Part shown: positions 48,240 to 52,318 of the stretch, one piece after another | How the letters are laid out: the number at the start of each line of letters is the position of its first letter | Numbering within the stretch: position 1 is the stretch's first letter | Assembly (NCBI GenBank): GCA_013697705.1 | Contig: JACCWJ010000032.1 | Coordinates: 1-52,318, forward strand | DNA length: 52,318 nucleotides | DNA from: Gammaproteobacteria bacterium | GTDB taxonomy: Bacteria > Pseudomonadota > Gammaproteobacteria > UBA6002 | Direction: 5' to 3' | The notes under the pieces: generated by a model | Told to the model about the DNA's origin: nothing | Databases searched by the model: none | Seen by the model: the letters and a program-made list of their open reading frames with translations, nothing else | Translations under genes and position numbers: made by a program

Positions 48240-48525
48240 GTTGATCCTCCTTGATCAGTAGCTACATCCTGTAACCACATGAATTGTCTTAAAAGAATAA
48301 ATACTCTAGCAAATTAATTTTAGGCAACAATACCAAAAAAGCCATTTTTCTGAGGACAAAATACCGCAAAAGATAGGGGGCTGAATAAAAAACTTATAAT
48401 TCAATCAGTTATGAAAGAAATTATATTTTATACATCATGAACCTTTTATAAACGCTATTTCTCTGACAAAGAGAAGAGCAAATTTCTCACAGGGGAGGAA
48501 GGTTTATGCATACAAAAGCGGCTGT
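48240..48525. other. Intergenic region, nothing recognised
   Basis: AT-rich sequence between the 51-aa gene and rseP with no open frame, strong hairpin or repeat copy that I can see. It holds the promoter of the small gene and the end of the rseP transcript. Confidence 0.4.
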
Positions 48526-49899
48526 CTAAGAAGGCGGACTACCGCCAAATAGCCTCAGGATATCGTTAAAGGTGGCTAATACCATTAGCATAATAAGCAA
48601 AAATATGCCTACCTGAACGCTAATCATCTCAAACCGTAGCGATAGCGGGCGTCTGATAATAAATTCGATTAAAAAATTAAGCAGATGCCCTCCATCTAAT
48701 CCGGGGATCGGAAGGACGTTGATGAAGGCTAACATAACGCTAATTAGAGCTAAAAATCCCAGAAACACACTCGCGCCTTGACGAAAAGCGTCGTCAGCCG
48801 TTTGGAAAATCGTGATGGGACCGCCCAAGCTACTTAAAGAAACCTGCCCCATAATCATTTTTTTAAGTACGACAAAATTAAATACTAGAAATTGCCAGGT
48901 CTCATTGGTGGCAACACCTAATGCAGGGAACGGAGGATATTTCCTAAGGGTAATCATATTGGCAGGAATACTAATGGGTGGCGGCTTGACTCCGATCGAA
49001 CCCACATAGCGTAATCCTGCACTTTTTTTCTGAATTGTTATGCGTTTACTTTCGCTCTTATTATTCCGCGCATAAGTCACAGTAACTGTTTTACCTGGAT
49101 TGGCATGAATCATCGCCACCAAATCATACCAATTTGCAATGCGCTGATTATTGAGGGTTAAAATTTTATCTTTCGGTAGCAAACCCGCCACCTGCGCTGG
49201 ACTTTGCGGGGCAATAGTTCCAATTATTGCAGGAATTTCTGGGCGAAGTGGTTCGATTCCTAGGCTGGTTAAGGGCGCTGGATTTAACTGATTTACCACC
49301 CAGTTTTGCAAGTTCAAATTATAGTGAACGGGTAAATGCGTGAGCGCACTAATTGCTTCAATATCCATTGAATCCTTTTCCCCAAGCCGTTCCACGACGC
49401 GCATCACCACCTGCTGCATAGTTAAAGTAGGTGTTCCGTCGACTTTGATTATTTCATCGCCTGGTTGCAGGCCCGCACGCGCAGCAATTGAATTAGGCTG
49501 GACGCTGCCCACAACAGGCCGAAGCGATTCAATGCCCACCATAAACATCAGCCAAAAGGCTAAAATGGCAAATAACAGGTTGGTCATGGGACCCGCTAGA
49601 ACTACTAGCGTCCTTGCCCATAGAGGTTGACGATTAAACGCTAAATGTTTTTCAGCCTCCGGAACCGCGACTTCTCTTTCATCTAATAATTTGACATAGC
49701 CTCCCAAGGGAATGAAGGCAATGACATATTCCGTCCCTTTTTTATCGTGGAACTTAAAGATGGCTTTACCGAAACCGACAGAAAAGCGTAGGACTTTCAT
49801 TCCAAGTAGTTTTGCAACTACAAAATGTCCCGCCTCATGGATGGAAACCAGCACCAGCACTGTGATGATAAAAGCGAGAATTTGGGTGAAGACATCCAT
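48526..49899 (-). CDS. rseP: Site-2 protease RseP
   Basis: Intramembrane zinc metalloprotease that cuts the anti-sigma factor RseA in the sigmaE response. 457 aa (E. coli 450). HEAGH in VSIHEAGHFVVAKLLGMKVL is the active site. Two PDZ domains are visible (SIAARAGLQPGDEIIKVDGT; SPAQVAGLLPKDKILTLNNQ), as is the third zinc ligand in NVLPIPGLDGGHLL. The usual companions dxr, cdsA, uppS and bamA are not adjacent; rseP stands alone, divergent from gltX. Confidence 0.96.
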   Translation of the reverse strand: MDVFTQILAFIITVLVLVSIHEAGHFVVAKLLGMKVLRFSVGFGKAIFKFHDKKGTEYVIAFIPLGGYVKLLDEREVAVPEAEKHLAFNRQPLWARTLVVLAGPMTNLLFAILAFWLMFMVGIESLRPVVGSVQPNSIAARAGLQPGDEIIKVDGTPTLTMQQVVMRVVERLGEKDSMDIEAISALTHLPVHYNLNLQNWVVNQLNPAPLTSLGIEPLRPEIPAIIGTIAPQSPAQVAGLLPKDKILTLNNQRIANWYDLVAMIHANPGKTVTVTYARNNKSESKRITIQKKSAGLRYVGSIGVKPPPISIPANMITLRKYPPFPALGVATNETWQFLVFNFVVLKKMIMGQVSLSSLGGPITIFQTADDAFRQGASVFLGFLALISVMLAFINVLPIPGLDGGHLLNFLIEFIIRRPLSLRFEMISVQVGIFLLIMLMVLATFNDILRLFGGSPPS

Positions 49900-49910
49900 A
49901 TGATTGGCCT

Positions 49911-49938
49911 TTGTTGATCCTTCTTTAAATTGTATACT
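49911..49938 (+). promoter_or_regulatory. gltX promoter
   Basis: TTGTTG (49911-49916), 16-bp spacer, TATACT (49933-49938), with the ATG at 49976. It lies in the short divergent gap with rseP. Confidence 0.55.
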
Positions 49939-49975
49939 CTTCTTAAGTGATTAAATACCCTAGTAAGAGAGTAAC

Positions 49976-51418
49976 ATGACTGTTAGAACACGTTTCGCGC
50001 CCAGTCCCACGGGCTATTTGCATATTGGTGGAGCGAGAACCGCTCTTTTTTCTTGGTTGTACGCCAAAAATCACCAGGGTGATTTTATTCTGCGAATAGA
50101 AGATACCGATCGCGAGCGTTCTACGGAGCAAGCGGTTGTGGCAATATTAGAAGGGATGGAGTGGCTAGGGCTAGATTATAATGAGGGACCTTTCTATCAA
50201 ACAAAGCGTATGGATAGGTATCAGGAAATCATTGACCAGCTGTTAAAAGAAAATAAAGCGTATCGTTGCTATTGCTCAAAAGAAAGATTAGAGCAACTGA
50301 GAGAAGAACAAACTTCCAAAAAAGAAAAACCTAGGTATGACGCATTCTGCCGCAATCTTCAACCTACCGAATCTAATCAACCTTTTGTAATACGTTTTCG
50401 TAATCCAGAATCAGGGACAGTCACCTTTGATGATCAAGTACGCGGCTGCATTTCGGTGCAAAATTCAGAGCTGGATGACTTAATCATTGCGCGCACCGAT
50501 GGCATGCCCACTTATAATTTTTCGGTCGTCATTGATGACTTAGACATGAAGATCACCCACGTGATTCGAGGCGATGATCATATCAACAATACCCCAAGAC
50601 AAATAAACATTTTCAATGCTCTTGGCGCCACGCCACCTCTTTATGCGCACGTTCCCATGATTTTAGGAGCAGATGGGAAAAGGCTTTCCAAGCGTCATGG
50701 CGCTGTGAGCGTATTACAATATCGAGACGAGGGCTATCTACCGGAAGCCTTATTAAATTACTTGGTGCGATTAGGATGGTCTCATGGGGATCAAGAAATT
50801 TTCACTAAAGCAGAAATGATTGAGCTGTTTACGTTAGACACTATCAGTCGCTCAGCGGCTACTTTCAATCCAGAAAAATTAATTTGGCTGAACCAACACT
50901 ATATAAAAACATCTTCCCCCGACTATATTGCAACTGAATTAGCGTGGCACTTTAATCGGTTGGACATCAACACGGCCCATGGCCCAAAATTGGTAGATGT
51001 TGTAGTAGCTCAACGGGAACGGGTTAAAACCCTAGTAGAAATGGTCGAACGCAGCCGATTCTTTTTTGAAGACAATTTAGAATATGATCAAGTCGCGATA
51101 AAAAAAGAATTAAATCCTGACTCTGGCGTGATATATGAAGCCTTACTTGATGCGTTATCGTGCATTCAAACGTGGGATAAAGAAAATTTACATGCAGCTA
51201 TTGTTGAGGTGGCAGAATCCAGTGGCTTAAAAATGGGCAAAGTTGCTCAGCCGCTCAGAATTGCAGTGACCGGGGGTACACAATCACCCTCTATCGATCT
51301 CACATTGCAATTATTAGGTAAGGAGAAAACGTTAAAACGTTTGCGCGATTTTCTGACAAAATTGTCTAACGACGAACACAGTCCCAGCCCACAGGAGCCA
51401 GCCAACAACCAAACTTAG
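49976..51418 (+). CDS. gltX: Glutamate-tRNA ligase
   Basis: Class I synthetase, 480 aa. HIGH motif in [24 protein letters not shown] motif as KRLSKRHG; zinc-region cysteines in [10 protein letters not shown]; an alpha-helical anticodon-binding domain at the C-terminus. It charges the tRNA-Glu encoded 0.5 kb downstream. GAGAG precedes the ATG. The last 53 bp overlap the lipoprotein gene on the other strand. Confidence 0.98.
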   Translation: MTVRTRFAPSPTGYLHIGGARTALFSWLYAKNHQGDFILRIEDTDRERSTEQAVVAILEGMEWLGLDYNEGPFYQTKRMDRYQEIIDQLLKENKAYRCYCSKERLEQLREEQTSKKEKPRYDAFCRNLQPTESNQPFVIRFRNPESGTVTFDDQVRGCISVQNSELDDLIIARTDGMPTYNFSVVIDDLDMKITHVIRGDDHINNTPRQINIFNALGATPPLYAHVPMILGADGKRLSKRHGAVSVLQYRDEGYLPEALLNYLVRLGWSHGDQEIFTKAEMIELFTLDTISRSAATFNPEKLIWLNQHYIKTSSPDYIATELAWHFNRLDINTAHGPKLVDVVVAQRERVKTLVEMVERSRFFFEDNLEYDQVAIKKELNPDSGVIYEALLDALSCIQTWDKENLHAAIVEVAESSGLKMGKVAQPLRIAVTGGTQSPSIDLTLQLLGKEKTLKRLRDFLTKLSNDEHSPSPQEPANNQT

Positions 51419-51575
51419 CGCTGGGTCTTTTGTATAAAATAACAGCATTTTTATTATAATAGGCGTTGTAATAACCTCCGGGAATTGCCGCAGGGTACTC
51501 GACACTTTTATACGAAGAACATCCCGCTAAGCCATACAATACACCTGCCATTAATGCAATTCTGATGTTTTGCAT
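51366..51575 (-). CDS. Small lipoprotein
   Basis: 69 aa. Signal peptide with the lipobox LAGC ([20 protein letters not shown]), then a Tyr-rich part ([19 protein letters not shown]) and two further cysteines. GGGAGAGG lies 4-5 bp before the ATG. No family is recognised; it is likely an outer-membrane lipoprotein. It converges on gltX with a 53-bp overlap. Confidence 0.7.
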   Translation of the reverse strand: MQNIRIALMAGVLYGLAGCSSYKSVEYPAAIPGGYYNAYYNKNAVILYKRPSAKFGCWLAPVGWDCVRR

Positions 51576-51723
51576 GAGCCTCTCCCTATCCTTGAAAAAA
51601 CCCTATTGTAATGAAGGTGGTACTGTTAGTCACGTTTGGCATGCCGCAACTTTCGCAACCGAGCCCTCATAAAGGTATCTGACCTTACCTGAGACCCTAT
51701 GTCTGGTTTTTGGAGGGATCAAC

Positions 51724-51752
51724 TTGACAGCTTAGAAGTACAGACCTAGAAT
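51724..51752 (+). promoter_or_regulatory. tRNA-Ala promoter
   Basis: TTGACA (51724-51729), 17-bp spacer, TAGAAT (51747-51752): the best sigma70 match in the window. A GC-containing discriminator follows, as expected for a growth-rate-controlled tRNA promoter. The tRNA starts 11 bp downstream. Confidence 0.75.
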
Positions 51753-51762
51753 CGCTGCTCTC

Positions 51763-51835
51763 GGGGCTATAGCTCAGCTGGGAGAGCACTTGCATGGCAT
51801 GCAAGGGGTCGGCGGTTCGATCCCGCCTAGCTCCA
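51763..51835 (+). tRNA. tRNA-Ala(GGC)
   Basis: 73 nt. Acceptor GGGGCTA/TAGCTCC with discriminator A; anticodon stem CTTGC/GCAAG with loop ATGGCAT, anticodon GGC; T arm GGCGG-TTCGATC-CCGCC. CCA is not encoded. Confidence 0.96.
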
Positions 51836-51900
51836 TTTTAAATGATGAAAATAGTAGCCAGACACATACAAAAACGATAGAATGCAACGCTCTTAAATAT

Positions 51901-51976
51901 GTCCCCATCGTCTAGAGGCCTAGGACATCGCCCTTTCACGGCGGTAACAGGGGTTCGAATCCCCTTGGGGACGCCA
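51901..51976 (+). tRNA. tRNA-Glu(UUC)
   Basis: 76 nt including an encoded CCA. Acceptor GTCCCCA/TGGGGAC, anticodon loop CTTTCAC (TTC), T arm CAGGGGTTCGAATCCCCT. It is close to the E. coli sequence and the only one of the three tRNAs here with CCA in the DNA. A TAGAAT at 51878-51883 is a fitting -10. Confidence 0.96.
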
Positions 51977-51999
51977 GTCTTAAAATTTTCTTACCCAAT

Positions 52000-52030
52000 G
52001 TAGCCTGGATGAAGCAAAGCGAAATCCGGG
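52000..52030. repeat. Half copy of the dispersed palindrome behind tRNA-Glu
   Basis: GTAGCCTGGATGAAGCAAAG then CGAAATCCGGG equals one arm of the inner hairpin at 9892-9923 with a few changes; no opposing arm follows. It starts 24 bp after the tRNA. The sequence from 52031 to 52227 holds no gene I can support. Confidence 0.7.
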
Positions 52031-52231
52031 TTTCCAGTCACGCTAAAACACCCATAGTCCGCGACATATCCAGCCTTGTTGCAATATTCTATAGCCATCT
52101 GCGATCTCAAATCAGCATTACGGCAAATTTATGCCCTACCGCTTAATTCCTCAAGCGCCCAGTATGCAGTTCTACTTGCCGTCATCCCGAGACGACGTGG
52201 AAGGGCGGATCGCAAAAGCGAAAACCCAAGG

Positions 52232-52318
52232 CAACCGCATCAAACTGAATTTCCCTGGATTTCGCTACGCTACATCCAGGCTACTTTGAGGGTGTTGTAG
52301 CCTGGATGTAGCGTAGCG
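52232..52318. repeat. Nested palindrome copy at the right edge (truncated by the window)
   Basis: GCAACCGCATCAAACTGAAT repeats the left flank of the 9819-9975 element. Arms at 52253-52284 and 52297-52318 (cut off) follow. The loop TTTGAGGGTGTT is the reverse complement of the loop in the first copy, while the flank keeps its orientation, so the hairpin core has flipped. Confidence 0.8.

Noticed and set aside
52076-52300. 74-aa plus-strand frame near the right edge
   Set aside because: It is made of palindromic repeat and AT-rich filler, with no ribosome binding site or recognisable domain.

Overview
The window is an AT-rich gammaproteobacterial chromosome segment. Three things point to an intracellular or host-associated member of Legionellales (the Legionella/Coxiella/Rickettsiella/Berkiella neighbourhood): the housekeeping gene content, a Rab-like GTPase and ankyrin-repeat protein of eukaryotic type, and a predicted phosphoinositide-phosphatase-like protein with an acidic C-terminus. 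The species cannot be named from sequence alone, and no secretion-system genes lie in the window.

Left accessory part (1-15.4 kb). An IS3-like element enters at the left edge and breaks an SPFH-like membrane protein gene. A decayed MFS fragment follows, then an 810-aa ankyrin/transmembrane protein, an MFS transporter with purL, and a 177-aa unknown membrane-anchored protein. Next come a nested palindromic repeat (MITE-like), a frameshifted DDE transposase with long repeated ends, the Rab-like GTPase (degenerate switch II, PmrA-like box upstream), a DHA2 drug-transporter remnant and the 819-aa CX5R protein. This stretch looks like an effector island seeded by mobile DNA.

Backbone (15.3-34.2 kb). 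putA, ppa, an aminoglycoside-phosphotransferase-like gene carrying a palindromic in-frame insertion, tadA, guaA, guaB, xseA, a histone-H1-like AT-hook protein, der, a YfgM-like gene, hisS, a short rodZ-like gene, rlmN, ndk, iscU, iscS and trmJ. The order follows the ancestral Pseudomonas-type arrangement (purL-tadA-guaA-guaB-xseA-der-bamB-yfgM-hisS-ispG-rodZ-pilF-rlmN-ndk-isc-trmJ-suhB-secFD-yajC-tgt-queA), but bamB, ispG, pilF and most of the isc operon are gone from their usual places. The remaining IscU lacks two of its three cluster-ligand cysteines, and IscS has a shortened C-terminus.

Type IV pilus block (34.3-38.7 kb). A pilin gene followed by an intrinsic terminator, then pilB, pilC and pilZ, with a PilF/PilW-type lipoprotein convergent to them. 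The block sits between trmJ and suhB, and a 36-bp inverted repeat flanks the pilin-pilB part.

Right part (38.9-52.3 kb). A small DUF4124-like secreted protein, suhB, the queA-tgt-yajC-secD-secF operon, tRNA-Leu(CAA), an MFS transporter with a Sel1/SPOR protein, an unlisted 51-aa membrane peptide gene, rseP, gltX, a small lipoprotein, tRNA-Ala(GGC) and tRNA-Glu(UUC). Copies of the same dispersed palindrome found at 9.8 kb lie just behind tRNA-Leu and tRNA-Glu and at the right edge. The strongest leads are the Rab-like GTPase, the CX5R protein and the degenerate IscU/IscS pair.
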